This document shows positions 37,680-51,544 of a stretch of 64,000 nt of DNA, piece after piece. The notes under the pieces were generated by a model. The model made no database searches, was not told the DNA's origin, and was given only the letters and a program-made list of their open reading frames with translations. Location of the stretch: assembly GCF_047495875.1 (NCBI RefSeq), contig NC_092459.1, positions 42,334,490-42,398,489 on the forward strand. The letters are read 5' to 3'. The translations under genes and the position numbers were made by a program. How positions within the stretch are numbered: position 1 is the first letter of the stretch; each line of letters begins with the position of its first letter. Source of the stretch: Pithys albifrons albifrons. Its lineage: Eukaryota > Chordata > Aves > Passeriformes > Thamnophilidae.

Positions 37680-39849
37680 CATGAATGTGAATGACATAAC
37701 AAAAAAAATTATAGCACACGATCTGTCTGAGACTAGGAAGCATAAGAAAAAATCCTGCACTTGCTAAGTACTTGGGTTAAAAGCAAATATTTAGACAGAA
37801 TGTTTAAGTCAGTCCAAGAAACCACAAGCCTGAGGAGCCAATTGGTAGGTTTATAACTGCGCTGTATGATTTGATTTTGTATGAAAGTTTAGTACTGAAA
37901 GAATGATTCATGTTTAAATATTCGGAAAGAGAAATTGTTCCATTTTGGATAATGTCCAACAGCGAAAGCAGATTTAACTTCTGACAAGACTAAGTTTGTT
38001 AAAAGGATTTCAACATGTCAGTTCAGAGGAGAATTAATCTCTCATATATTTTCCATAGGTACTAAAAACAATACTTGTGATTTAAAAGTCAGGTGGCACT
38101 GCATATGATTTCAGAAATTATTTGGGTACTTTAAAGCTGGATAAATATGTAAACATTTGTATTGTTCTTGCTAAAGTTTGCTATCATAAGGCTTGTGATT
38201 TTCTATCATCTAGTGTGGTTTTTTTCAAATTCTTTAATATGTCTTTAAAGTCTTTTTCTTCTATGTGGAACAGAAGTTCCAAATAAGATATAATACCAGA
38301 TAGACTCCTCCCCACTAGGATCCATAGTAAATCATTTGCAAAGCAACTAACTAATTAGTTTTCTTCTTTCTTAAAATGGCAGTTTATAACTATGCACTAA
38401 TGAATTTAAGTAAAATTAAATATTTTTGTAACAATATTAAATTATCAATTTACTGATCACAAGAGATATTAAATAGAAAAAAAATCAATAGTACACAAAT
38501 GCCAGACAATAAGTATAATAGCATAGCAGCAAAACTTTTCCAGAAATATAACTTGGAAAAAACAAACAAACAAACAAAACCCACCACATTAACAAGGTCG
38601 TATAACTACAATACTTGAAGTTCATTCCCAGGTAAATGAAAAAAGAAACAAGCACACTCAAAGACCAAACCAGCTCAACTAAAATAAGCTTTCAAGTTTT
38701 CCATATATTGACTATGAGAAAATTAACACAAGTAGTGTCCAAACTTGCTACAAAAGGTGATGTTGGATGCATTTCAATTGTTAAATTCTCTTTTTCATAA
38801 CATAGATGTCATTACAAAATACCAAAAACGCCAATGAAGAAAGAAAAAATATTGAAGTAATAAAAGCTATCTTTTGATGTATATCTGTGCCTGATTCCCA
38901 TAATATTCATAATCAAGACAAAAAGACAATATAGATGGGAATTAGAGAAATACAGCTTTGCATCTAACTCGGGGAATGTTATTTGAGTGATAGAGTTATG
39001 AACTTGTTCTGATTTCACTTGTTTAGATAGTGAAATACCCTTATAGACTTTAGTTACTTACCCAAATCCAATGACAAATAAACTCAAAACATTTTAAAAT
39101 TTTGAAAACTTCAAACTGCTTCTAGTTTTGGTTATCTGTTTCTGTACACTCATCAAATAAATATAGAATTACTTTAAAATATTAATATTTTTATAGTTTT
39201 AGAGTTTTGCTTTCTGCCTTAGGTCAAGATACAACAAACACAGTTTAGTTAGATGTCCAATCTTTTGTCCAAATCCCTTACCAAAGCTTTTCCATGAAAC
39301 TAGGCTGTGATGGGATAAAAGAAGTGTTTGGAATATTTATTTAAAAGACATGCAATATTTTAGGGACATAGAAGGCATAATGGCAAGTCTACCAATGGGG
39401 GAAGTTCAGCAGTGGGAAGATCTGGGTTACAGTCTTAGTAAGCACCCTGGGGAAAAATAGACAATGTGAGGGACATAATTTTTTATGCTAACAGTTATTC
39501 AAAATAATAAGGGCAAGATCAAACTGAAGAATGTCAGAAGAAACCTAGTAAGATTTAAGAAAAAAAATTTGTCAGTTCAGATACCAAATTAATTTAAATT
39601 GGGTGAATGTAATCATGTAAGTAGAGAAAAAGTCTTTCACATCATTAATAAATTCCATCTTTTACCTATATGATGAGCTCTGAATACATTATTTCAATTC
39701 AGGAGTAAGATACTGGTTTTCTATAGCTCTACGGAATAAGATAGGCTTGACAGTACCCAATAGAAATAAAAAAAAAATAATACTAGGAAATACCAGGCAA
39801 GAAATAGAGAATCAAATAGAAAATGTAATGGCAAATTCATAGTTCATGG

Positions 39850-40110
39850 TTTCCCCGAATGCTGTATACAGTATTGGTTCTCTCATCTGAAAAAAAGACA
39901 TGCAAGACCTTGAAAGCAAATTCAGAGAAAAGCTACAAGAATCATCAAAACTATGTATTGGCCTCTCTGAAGAACGGTGGGACTCAGCCTGGAAAAGAAA
40001 TGGAAAAGAGAGATATGACAGAGGTCTATAAAATCATCAGTAACCCAGAGAAGACAAACCGCGACTGAATATTCACTACTTTTCCTCAACAGAACTAATG
40101 TCCAGAACAT
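39850..40110 (+). mobile_element. Very old CR1/L3-like LINE fragment
   Basis: The order agaaaagctacaagaatcat ... aagaaatggaaaagagagat ... gaggtctataaaatcatcag ... tattcactacttttcctcaa follows the 3' part of ancient L3/CR1-like elements. It is heavily diverged, so the family is tentative. Such copies often predate the split of birds and other amniotes. Confidence 0.6.
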
Positions 40111-43100
40111 GAACTTCAGAGTTTAATTTTAACTTCAGATTCTAAAGAAAGGCTATGATTCTTTTGGTGCATTTTGGAAACAAGTCCCCCCAGCCAATTA
40201 TCCAAATTCACAATTAAGTCCTTTCTTGATGTAAAACAAGTTAGTTAACTGAATATTCAAAAAATACTAAGTACACTGTGACTATTTTCATTTCTGTTTG
40301 TTTCTATTTCTAGGTCAAGATTTTCTATTTCAAGAATCAGATGCTGTAGTGAAAAAACAAAGCAGAACACTGTTTAATGCATACTCTGGTCCCGTAACAA
40401 TATGCAGAAAACTTATGACCTCAGATAATGATGTTCTAAGCTAGCAAAGCTCGAATTACAGCTCTTAAGAGACATGAATATGGCTCTTATGAAACCTGTG
40501 TGTCTCATTTGTGTTTCTTTTGCTGTATTTTAGTCCTGGAGACAGAAGAACAATAATAGTAGAAACAAACCCTATGCAAAAAACACACCTGCAAAGGAAT
40601 ATTTCAACAGTAGGCAGCCACCTTGCAACCTTTTTAATTAAATGAAAGATGCAGTGGGAGAAAAAGGTAAGATGACACAAAGAATAAAAAAAAAGAAAGA
40701 GAGAGAGCGAGCTGAAAAGGTCTTAAAGCTCTCCTTGCCTCCTGACTAGAATACCCACGTACTTGAAATAGAAAGGTCAGCTGAGTCAGGCCAACAGACA
40801 GTTTAAACCATCAAATTTTTCTGGTATCAAAACTCAGGTTCTACTTCTAAATGACTTTCTGTTTGTACAATTGAAAGTCAACCTGAGCTTCAGTTTTTAT
40901 CTTAGAATTTTCTTCATTTATTTGTATTTCTCCCAAATATGACTTCAAGGGCTGACAAAAGACTGGAATGACAAAAATACACTCCCCCATGAATGTACTT
41001 GACTCATTTCTTGTCTTGTCTTCCAGACTTGTATTTCTATAACTCTATGAAACTTCAGTACAGATTACATAGAAAGAATCTTTGAATAGTTTATCAAATC
41101 ATAGTTTATTCCAAAAGCAGAAAGATCCTTCAGTGAGGTTCACATAGTTTCATTTGAAATCACTGCTATACCCCTTCTCTAGTGTCTTGGTTGTCATTTC
41201 CAGATCCTTACGCACACAAAATTTCTAATGATTTCATTTTAAAGCCCATTTCCATTTAAAACTGGAAAAAGTCTCTAATGTTTCCTATGTTTCTCTAGAT
41301 GGAGGAACAAGAATTTTAAAAACACTATTTTGTCAACTTTTTAAACTGTTTTTATCCTTTGTGTTTGCTTTTCCCAAATATCTTGGAATATTATTTTTAT
41401 GGTCTGTTATATCTGATGAAACAGAGGTTTTGTGCCTCAACGTTATATCAGAAAGAATACTGCATGTAAAATACTATATAACTGCATTTCAAATACAGGA
41501 TCATATCTGTGGACAATGAAAAAAACTTTGAATGAATTGGTCTTGCTTATTTGTTTTGACAGTTTGAAGGGAGGTGCAGTCCAGCAGAATACAATGTGCT
41601 TCAGTGCTGTTACATACAAAGGCTGTCAGCAGTTGCTTAGAGCCAAGCACTTTGCCCCTGATGCAGTCAGACAGATATGCATGTGCTCAGCTTAACGTAC
41701 AACAGCAGCTAACCAGGGACACATGGTGAGGTCTGAACATTTGGCTCATTTCCTGGAGCACAGCACAAGAAAAGAAAGGCATATTTAATGATCTTAAGGT
41801 CAGTAGACCTTGTGCTGCAAAGATACTGGCTTCAAAAAAATAAAAATCATAATTACATTTTTAGCCTTTAATGTTAATTAAAGGAAATATGAATTTTATA
41901 AATAAACACACAGATGAAAAACAGAAAGACCAGTAGAAAATGATTGATTTTATTCTCCTATATTAGTAATATTGAGTATGACTAATCATACTCACCTGGT
42001 TACACTCCATGAATACTTTATAGGAAATTTATAAACCAAAAATCATTTGAAAACCTTCAAATGTTTTTGACTAATGCTCAGTGCTAACCTATAATGGAGC
42101 TGAGAAGTTCCTAGCAGAGCCAAAGTGTCTCCTGTATGTGATCAGTTTGTAGAGTTTCTTCTTGCCCATGGCTTTTGGAAATAGGTAGAATGAGCCTTGA
42201 TACTTTCAGCCTTATGTGAGTTCTAGGATGTCATTGTTAGAATATGAGGAAGTTTGGGGAACAGGACACTTACTGTGTTTCTTTGATGTCAGAGTATGAG
42301 TGCATTCTCTCTGGAGATGAAAGATTAAGGTATGCATCAGATGTGTGCATAGCAGAAGGAAATTGATTCTTTCAGTCTCTAAAATCTCTAAACTGCAAAA
42401 CTTATATTTTTCTTAGATCAGATTTTTTCTGGGATTTACACACCGGGCAAAAGAAAGAAACTTTTCAAGTCCAAAAGGAAAAAGTCAATAGTAACAACAA
42501 CAGCAACATCATCTAAATTTTTCTACCCAATCTGAAAGTTTTCTGAAATGGAATATTCAGCCCTTCAATAGTTTTCAAGATCTACTAGGAGAGAAACTAT
42601 ACAAAGTAAAGAATTTTAGAAATTATAAAAGTCCAATTTGTCCTGTGTGCATATTTATCTTGATTTTAAATTCCAAACAGAAACACTTATGCTCCACATT
42701 AATGAATCCCCCCCACTTTTTTTTTTTCTTTACAAGCATGTCTGGGTATCTTATATAGTAATTTAAATAAAACTCTGATTTTCCTCTACTGTAATGATTA
42801 GTAACACTTAAAAAATGACAATTTTCTCTAAGTCACAGATTTGTCTTTGTATAATGTATTTATATAAATTTGATGGAGAGTTCAGGGAATGCCACATTTT
42901 GGGAATGAGAACAAGAATTTGTGTCTGTTCTCAATACTAAATAGCAAGCTCCAGTGACTCAGTAGTCCACTCTGTCCACACCAAACAGCCACTTAAGATA
43001 TACCTCAGCCTACAGTGACTATGTCTGTCTGATCTTATGTGAGATATGGAGGGAGAAAAATGTTATCTTTACATGGCTGAAATGATTTCATTATATTCAT

Positions 43101-45060
43101 TCCTTTCAAAGTTTATTTATGGCTGGATAAACACCTGTTCTGGGATGGAAACAAAAATCTGCTGTGCTTGTTATGTTAACAGACTCTACAAATGCTCTTA
43201 AGTTTGCTGTCACTGCCTCAGACTATAAAATGTCTGCAGTGTAAGGCAGCTTAATGTTTTATTTCAAATCTCAGCAGTGTGAGAAAAAGAAAGCTTTTGG
43301 GCTTCATCTAAATAATTTCATATTACAATAAGTGGTGGAACACAGTTTGGTAGTCATCTCAGTGTCAGATATTAAAACTGAGTTATAAGCATTTATAGCT
43401 GCCTCCCACTGCATGCTCAGCAATGTTTGCCACTGCTTAATGATTTTGGGTTAGGTTACAATTGAGCATGATGCTTTTGCTACATTGCAATGCTGAGATC
43501 TCCCTTATAATGCACCAATTCATAGGCTTTAAAATGTGCAAGTAAACTATCATGTAGCTGTACTGTGTCACTTTTACAGCTTTTTACTGTGTACAAGTTT
43601 GAGGTTGCTGCTGCTGTTTCTGGTTTTAAAATTGAGGTAGTTTTATCATTTTATCAACTTCTAATTGGGATTTTCAGAATTTTCTGTCATATGCTTAAGT
43701 TATGCAGAAACAAAACCAAAAAACTCAAATTAAAGTTTAACACATAATTTTGCAAAAAACCCACTGTTAAGTGGTGTATTAAGACTAAACCAGAACAATT
43801 TGAATTGCAGGTGCTGCTTACATCTAATTATCTTCAGCTACACATCAATATATTTTGTCAAAGACCCAGTGCTGTAAGAATGAAATATATTGTATTCTAC
43901 TGTTTCCAGGTCACATGATTACATATAATTGAACCAGATAGCTCAGTAAATGAAAAATGCTACCATTTACTTAGAGTAATATCATTTAAACCTATGACGA
44001 GAGTGGATTCTCCTCACTAAATAAGAAAGCATAAAATTTATTCCCATTGCTTTTTTAATTTCTTTCTACCAAAAAACTTACTCTGCAAGGTGAGGGAAAG
44101 TAGGACATGTCCTTGTATTTTACCTTTTATTCTACCATTTTCATGACAAAAAAATGTAGAACTGATCTGTATTTTTAGTTAATTAAAAACTAAACTTCTC
44201 TGACTCGTGCTCTAGCTTGCCACTTAAAAATTAACTGTGGGCAATAACAAATAGCAAAATGTTCTTTTTCCAGAATAAGTTTCCCATTGGGATGCAATGA
44301 AAATGTTAATAATTAATCAAATAGTCTAACTTAGTATCATTTTTGCTACCTCACACATATACAAAACCCCACTGATGGTATTTGACTTTTTTGTTTCATA
44401 AATATTCATCTATAATTGCATTTTCCTTGTAAATTGCATTTTTTCGCCCCAAAGGGAGGAAAAAACAATTTGTGTGTTAATTTTGTCTCACTGGTTTTGT
44501 TCAGCTTCAGTAGTTGAGTATATAAAATAAGAGATTAGATAAAAAGAAATGCACGTAACCTGTGTTTGTTAATTTAAAGAATAATAATAAGGCAATGTTG
44601 CTAATTTTGTAGCAATTTAAGTACATTGCTACCTACCAGCATAAAGTGAAAAGCAGGCAATTCAGTGCTCCTATTCCATCTGTCTCCCAACTTTAACACT
44701 AATTTTGTTTAGATTCTGCTGCCCCCTACAGAATAGTTAAATATCTAGGATTTTCAGACCTCAGTATTGCTGTCCATTATTATTTAATCTCACCTGGAAA
44801 AATTAATGCACACCTTCTATGGTGTTCTAGGGAAGCAGAGCTTTATTTACTGCCGTTGCTATTTTTTAATGTGTTCTGCATGACCTGTGACTTAAAAAAA
44901 AACCCTTGCCATTTGTGTTGCATTGGTAAACTAAAACTAAAAAAAAAAAAAAGTGATAAGCACTGTTATTGAAACACTGAAATAAGATGAAACATATTTT
45001 ACATCCTCCAACAAAACAGAAAGCAAGCTTACTAACCTTTGCAACTCAGGAAGTCAGCTA

Positions 45061-45138
45061 ATTATATTCTTTATCAGCTGCTACCTGTATACCACTATTA
45101 TTATATTCTTTATCAGCTGCTACCTGTATACCACTATT
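45061..45138. repeat. Perfect 39-bp tandem duplication
   Basis: The unit beginning attatattctttatcagctg spans 45061-45099 and is repeated exactly at 45100-45138. No mismatch between copies is seen, so the event is recent or an assembly artefact. Confidence 0.9.
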
Positions 45139-48100
45139 CTTTCCAGACCCCACTATCTGTAACAAACAGCAGCAGTTAAATGCAATGATGCACTTCAGAC
45201 TCTAATAGAAAACAGACTGTGAATAGGATAGGGAGAAATAGAAAATACACTAAATGTAAACTGCAAGCATTCAATTACATTTCAGAAATATAACATGATC
45301 TTTGAAATCAAAGAAAAAATAGCATTTGTACTAAATGGTATTCACAAAAAGTAGCTATTTAATTTTAAAAAAAGAAGCCTAGATTATAATTTCTATGGCT
45401 AAACTCAAACTTGAATAGGAAAGATTGCTCTCCATGGATATGACCTGGCTGTCTCATCTTGCACTTTATGTGTCCATCATTTAGGAGATTATACACGAAA
45501 GAGTGGAAGCCGAGGAGTCTTCCATCATATCCTGTCCTTGCAACTGTGTGGAGAAAGAAAATAAGCAGGAGACTTCATATGGCCTGTATAAGCTCCCTTT
45601 GGTGTTACCTAGAAACTAGACATTAGAGGGTAGAGAAATGTTTGAGTTTCTCTTACTAAATACTTCCCAGAACTGAGCCCAGAAATTCACGTCCTTGGTT
45701 TACTGAGATTAGAAAGAAGTTAGGACACTGCATTAATTACATCTCAAAAACATCTTCATTTTTCCTGAGTGCTTCCTCAAATGCTCAAAGAAGATACTAC
45801 TCTTGAGGAGAAAAGTACAGGTTAAGTCTTCTGGGGCATATGGTGAATTAATCATGGAGCACAAAGTTGTTTGAGCATGGCTGCTTTTGCTTACAAAATA
45901 ATTTTGTAGAGATGTCAGAAAACCCAACAACACTTACAGGCATTTTGGTGTCTTAGCTCCTTCATATCTTGGAAATAAGTTTTGATTATCAGTTCCTAGG
46001 AATCCAGAATCTTTCTCATTCTCCTCAGGTTTAAGGCTTCCCTTAAATATCCTTTCTGAACATTGAATTTGCCCCGATAATGTCCTTTTCGTTTAACCCT
46101 TGCACTCCTGTCATTTTAACTGAATTACTTGTCTCTAAGTATTTGCTTTTCTCTTGCTGTGACTCAAAACTTTCTGTAAGTGCACTGATAGTGCACTGAT
46201 AGCATTCTTAGTTCTCCTTGTTCTACTCCAGAGCAGTTAAGAAGGGTAATTATAGATATAAATAGAAACTGAAGGAGAGGAAGTTGAATCAGAAGCTTAC
46301 TTTAGTTGTTTCAAATGGAGTACCTGCTCCTTTTTTTCTCTCTCCATTATGTATATGGAATCAGGGAGAAATAAATTTCTGAGTTAACATTAGCCTCTGT
46401 AAGCAGTAGACTAAAACACTCCCAAGATGTTCCTTAGTAACTGGCCAAAGTCAGTTGAGGATGTGTCATTGGATCCTTTTCTGACTGATCAGGCTTTATG
46501 TTGAAATTTTCAGCACTTTGAATGCACTTATACTTTAGGTAAACATTCATGTCACAACTAAGCTGATCTAACAGCTAGACCTGCTGCTGTCATTGGCTGT
46601 CTCTTTGACCCTTGACCATAACTCCTGATGCTGTCTTTGTGCAAATACCAGTGACTGAACATTTAATGAAGGTATGAAACATTGTAAAAGAAAGAGTGAT
46701 CTCCTTATTTTGTTCCTTAGGACTCCTCAGCATAATGTAACAATCACTATGTGACACGCAAAGGAAACATGACACTTGACAGAGTAATGATGGTATCTTA
46801 GGTAAAGACAAAAACTAAGTTCAGGTTATAGGCCATTGCACTGCACTTTCTAATTCTCACTCTTCATTTAGGTCTGGGTCCTTCAGAGGATTTTGCTGTG
46901 GTCAGCACTGCCCATAAACCATCTGTCTCAGTCTAAGGGAAGTAGATGCCTGGTTAAATATAGCACACATACTGTTTTGTGGAATTGGTCCTATTGGCTT
47001 CTGAAGAGGGATTTGAGTTTGTTTTGGATTAATTTTATACTAAATCCTGGCTTTTAATGAAGACTTTATATATTTCTCAATTAAAATCAGACAAGGGTTA
47101 TCTGTAAATGGGCAATGGATCCTTAAACCCAAACTCAAATTCATTAATGGGTAATGTTGCTTATATAAGCACAGTAAAAATGTCCCCCAAAATGCAAAGA
47201 TCTTTCTCAGATGAGAGACCTGTTATTCTGATCATGCCATTTCTTTTGACAACCTCTGCATCAGTAAATGCAACAAAGACAATACTACATGGGCATAAAA
47301 TAGCTTGTTCAGAGAAACTTGCTGGACAATATTCCTTTCAAATAATAAAATGTTTATTTTGAAACATAGTTCAGTATTTTCTCACCTGTTTGTTTAAAGT
47401 TCCTGGAGGAAAAAAAAAATAAGGAAACAGAAAGATGGAAAAGGCTTAAGAAGTCAGGCTTTTTTTTTTTTTTTCCCCAGAAAGAACAGAGACACTAAAG
47501 GCAGTGGGGAAAGCCCTCTGTAAAAGTACATCTTAAAAGTATTTTCCAAATTTCAACCATTTTCTTAATCTGTATAAGAATCTGCCATTCACTCAAATAG
47601 TGCATTTATTTCCTATGTATGTCAGGAGCATATATGTTCACTGCTTCACAAAAAGCTATAACGTACAGCACTGGACTATTAAAGCTAAAACCTTTGTGAA
47701 CAAATCACAAATCTGCCATTTTTCTATGGTTTTAACTTGACTAGCTTGGGAGGAGGAACTGAATAAAAGAACAGCTTTGCAAGCTTCATCTAATACCTCA
47801 AATAGACTTAAGTGTAGATTTTGTAGATTTAAATATTCACATTAATATTGATTTGCAAGAGTATCAGGGAAGAAAAACAACACCATTAAAAAGATAGAGA
47901 CATAATTCCAATTATAGCTGTTGGTAATTGAAGTGCTGCATTACTAAAAGCTACAGTCTTAGATTAGAGAGGTACGGTAGTGATTCAAACTCAGAGAGAA
48001 GGTAAAATAACAACAAACATGTCATTGCTACTAAAGCAAAACCAATAAAGAATGCAAGCATTTAAACAGCAAGACATTATTCCTTCCAATAAAACTGTGC

Positions 48101-50223
48101 CACTATATGGAAGAAGAGCTGTCAAACATTTATCAAACAAAACTGGGAAGACCTGTAGACTCTGAATGAGTCCTGGATTCTAGTTTAGACTTTCAAGACT
48201 GTTTCCATATTTTACATGTTTAATATTTAGTTTACATAATAAAGAAATTCCTGTTGCAGGAGTAAAGTGGGCAAACCATAAACTGTCCTATGAGCTGTTT
48301 AACTACTAAGGTACAGTCATGCTTCTGTTCTTCACCCTTCTCCCTTACTTTTTCCAATATGCTCGGCCCCACTGTGAGTATTTTATGTGATACTATGATT
48401 CCGTAATATAACCTCAAAAGTTGAAAAGTGCTATCTCACCCAACTTACATTGCAGCCTTCTCAGAGAAAAAAAATCCTAACTGAAATCAGGAGACTCCTT
48501 AGAATATGTGTTTCAGAACATTTTATCTATCAATAGTGTGGTCTTGCAAATAGGGTGATCTCATGGCAGTGTGATCTAGTGAGAGGAAGGAAGATGAATA
48601 ATGTGGATAAAAGTCATCTTTGGAGTACAGGTGTAAATTCCCTGCAAGACAACTTTTCTTCATTACAACATATGCTCCCTGTTGCGTTTCTGAGAAGGAG
48701 ACAGTTTCATTCTGTTGATAGCACACGGCATTGATGTCAAGTCCCATCTATCCTCTGTAAAATAGAATGCTAAAACAATTTCCTTTTCCTTGGTGTAATC
48801 CAGCATTTTAGTATTTCACTGAGAGACAGAACCTGAGGAAGTGAGTTTGGTCTCCAGCTGGTGAAGAGTTGCACAATTTTAGAATTCAATATTTTTTTTC
48901 CACTGAGCACAGCAGGGAACCATTTTACTCAACTTCAAAACTGTCCTTGAGACCACCAGGTACAAAATAATATAGAATTTATACAGATTATTTAAACTGA
49001 TAGTATTAATCACATACTTTAATTTGAATAACCCTAACTCTGGCTTTGAAAGATCTTTCTAATTAGTCACATTGTGTCATTCAGGCCCTGGCAGACACTG
49101 GTTTTATGTAAAGATCAGATCTGCCATTATGTCATATGTCTATTGAGGGCAAGAAATAAATATGTGCAGGTTTCAACTTCTTTCCTTCTACAATCACTAT
49201 TAATATAAAATGAGAATGATGTTTTGACATATTAAAGACAACCACAAAAAAAAAAAAAACCAAACTGTAGACCTCATTTCTGTATGTATGTTTACATTTT
49301 TCTTTATAATTTTTGGCTTTCATTTTTTGAATTTAATTTAGTTAATTTTTTTTACTTCACTGCCTTTTTTCCCCCCATCACTATCTTGCCACTATTTTGT
49401 TTCAGTGATGTAGCTCATCAGTGTGGCATATATTGTATAGCATGGTTATTCCTAGCATGCAAATTTTAATCTAATCTAAATATTTTAACAATTCTCATAT
49501 TTGCGTCTCAACTTCCTTTTATGTTGTAAAGCATTACCTTCCATTAGACCAGTTATGTTAATGTAATTAATTGTTCTATTATTGTTTCTAATCTGCCTTT
49601 TCATATGTTAAAATCATAGGAAATTTAGAATACACAGCTAGGTATTGGAACATATTTTTAATTTTAAGCTACAACTCTCTATTAAAGTCTAAGATATTTA
49701 ATTATTTCATATATGGATACAGCATTCCCTATATAGAGTTATATGCAATTGAAGTAACAGGGCAACATCATAAGTGTAGTTAAACATCATACACACAAGA
49801 TGCTGACTACTTAACATGAATGGTCGGAAAACCTGTTCCTCTCCTTTATAATTCTGGTTTACAAATGGAACCCTAGAATTTTGTGTGAGCTCAACAGTAC
49901 AAATAAGCTTTGCTTAACAGAAAGGATTGTCTATGGCACAGTGCCTTAGTGAGGAATATAGCTCTCTTTGTAAGGAATTCTATTCCCTTAATGCATCCAG
50001 TTGTGTTTCATCATTTTAGTCAATCCACTGTTCCACTATATCATCTCTTACATTTAGTCCTGCAGTTTGACAGACAAGGTCACCTTGATATGCAAAACAA
50101 AATATTTCTCTATTGAATTTGCATACAATATAAAGCAGTGGGAGACTGCATGATTGCATTCAGCATACAGCAGTCTCCAAAATTTCATGTCTGGTAAAGA
50201 CACTAGTCCACTAGTCTTTTTAC

Positions 50224-50314
50224 CAAAAAAAAACCAAACCAAACCAAACCAAAAAAAAAAACAAAACAAAACAAACAAAACAAAACAAAACAAAACAAAA
50301 CAAAAACAACAACA
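50224..50314. repeat. (CAAAA)n / A-rich simple repeat
   Basis: A run of ccaaa units passes into caaaa and then caaca units. The long open frames on both strands here are low-complexity artefacts. Confidence 0.9.
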
Positions 50315-50424
50315 CCCTAAATCCAATATTAACCAGGAAAAAAAAAGTGTAAACCAATAAAGAGCACATACATCCATTCCTACTGAAAGTGATGATTCTT
50401 TTTCCCTGGACACACTTTCCAAAA

Positions 50425-50562
50425 CAAAAGCCTGTCAAAAGCTTTCAGTAAGCCCGTGTATACTGTTACCAGCCTTACTGACAAGTTCATTGGCATCACT
50501 AAATATCTCTTTAAAATTTGTTGGTCCTAGGTTTATTCTACAAAAGCTGTATTGACTTTTCA
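50425..50562 (-). mobile_element. Diverged CR1 fragment from the reverse transcriptase region
   Basis: The plus strand gtcaaaagctttcagtaagc ... gttggtcctagg ... aaaagctgtattgact is the reverse of the CR1 segment that encodes the early RT motif (KAFD) and the upstream 'FTKG' part. Divergence is high. Confidence 0.55.
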
Positions 50563-51084
50563 CCATAGTATCATACATTCACTTAATTACATTCTTTTAT
50601 TATAGTTCTGACTGCTTTGTTTGGAACAAAAGTCAAATGTGATCCAGACCAGTGTTTATTACTACAGAGGTCTTTTAAAAACCTTTGTGAAAATGACACT
50701 GCATTTACTGTAGTTCCTGTGATGACTAAATTAAACATTAGTCTTTACATCATAGTCACCACTTCATACGAAGCTTTTTTGAAGTCTATACATAAAGAGA
50801 ATCTAGTCCTTACTGGTGAGGAATTATGGCGAGGAATTTTATTGTGCATCACTTTTTTGTCTTCAGTTTTATTTTTGACTCTGTCTCCTTTTTATCACTA
50901 TTAGTATTGTTATTATTTTTTATTTGGTTGATTTTTTCTTCATTTGAATTTTAAAGTGATCTTATCTCAAACCAAGAGTTCTAACATTGTCTTCCGTTTC
51001 TCCTCTCCATCTCACCAGATGGCAGGGGGAAGGGTGAGCTTCAATGAATTTTGTTATGGAAAGTAAACTTTTCTAGGAGGAACG
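50563..51084. other. Non-coding DNA between CR1 fragments
   Basis: No element recognised. It may include decayed CR1, but I cannot follow the order here. Confidence 0.4.
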
Positions 51085-51470
51085 CAGATACAGCATAGAG
51101 CTTTCTGGCACAACCCCCTTGGCAAGTGCAGCCAAATAGAACCAGTTGCCCAAGACTGTGTCCATATGACTTTTGAATATCTAAAAGACAAGAGACTCCA
51201 TAACGTCCTTGGGTTGCTCTGTCACCCTTACAATAAAAAGAAAGTTACACAAAGTTCAGACCAAACATCTTGTCATTCAGTTTGTGGCAATTGAGTCTGG
51301 CCCTGTCACTGGGCACCACTGAAAATGGGTGTTCTGTTCTCTTTGAATCCTCCCTTCAGGTATTTATATCCACTGCACATACTGTATGTATTTCACACAT
51401 CATACATATTAACCCTGAGCTTTCCCTTCTTTAGGCTAAATAGTTCCAGCTCTCTTGATAATTCAGCATT
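51085..51470 (-). mobile_element. CR1 LINE fragment near the 3' end
   Basis: The pieces gttgcccaagactgtgtcca, cttttgaatatct, cctgtcactgggcaccactg, ctcccttcaggtatttatat and ctttaggctaaatagttcca follow the CR1 minus-strand order. It belongs to a different CR1 subfamily from the one at 31 kb. Both ends are decayed. Confidence 0.85.
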
Positions 51471-51544
51471 TTGAATTAAATATTATTACTCAAATTTCAA
51501 AACAATTAATTATAATCTGTCCAGAAAAACATCAATTATTTTAT

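Larger units (their letters stand above)
31965..39849. other. Long unique AT-rich stretch
   Basis: No exon or mobile element recognised over 7.9 kb. It holds a 22-bp tandem duplication (35117-35159), a T-rich low-complexity block (34672-34760), a (TA)n (37649-37676) and a short (CAAA)n (38563-38580). Confidence 0.45.
40111..50424. other. Long unique AT-rich stretch, no gene recognised
   Basis: No exon or mobile element recognised over 10.3 kb. It contains a purine-rich tract (40684-40712), a perfect 39-bp tandem duplication (45061-45138), an 11-bp duplication near 46171-46195, a T-run (about 47459-47475) and a CAAAA repeat (50224-50314). The block at about 43080-43470 looks like a possible conserved non-coding element. 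Confidence 0.45.

Noticed and set aside
39360..39445. A MIR or other core-SINE fragment (agatctgggttacagtctta)
   Set aside because: Only a short similarity to the tRNA-derived core; order and length do not hold up by eye.
50054..50438. Long frames on both strands around the CAAAA repeat
   Set aside because: They are translations of the simple repeat at 50224-50314.
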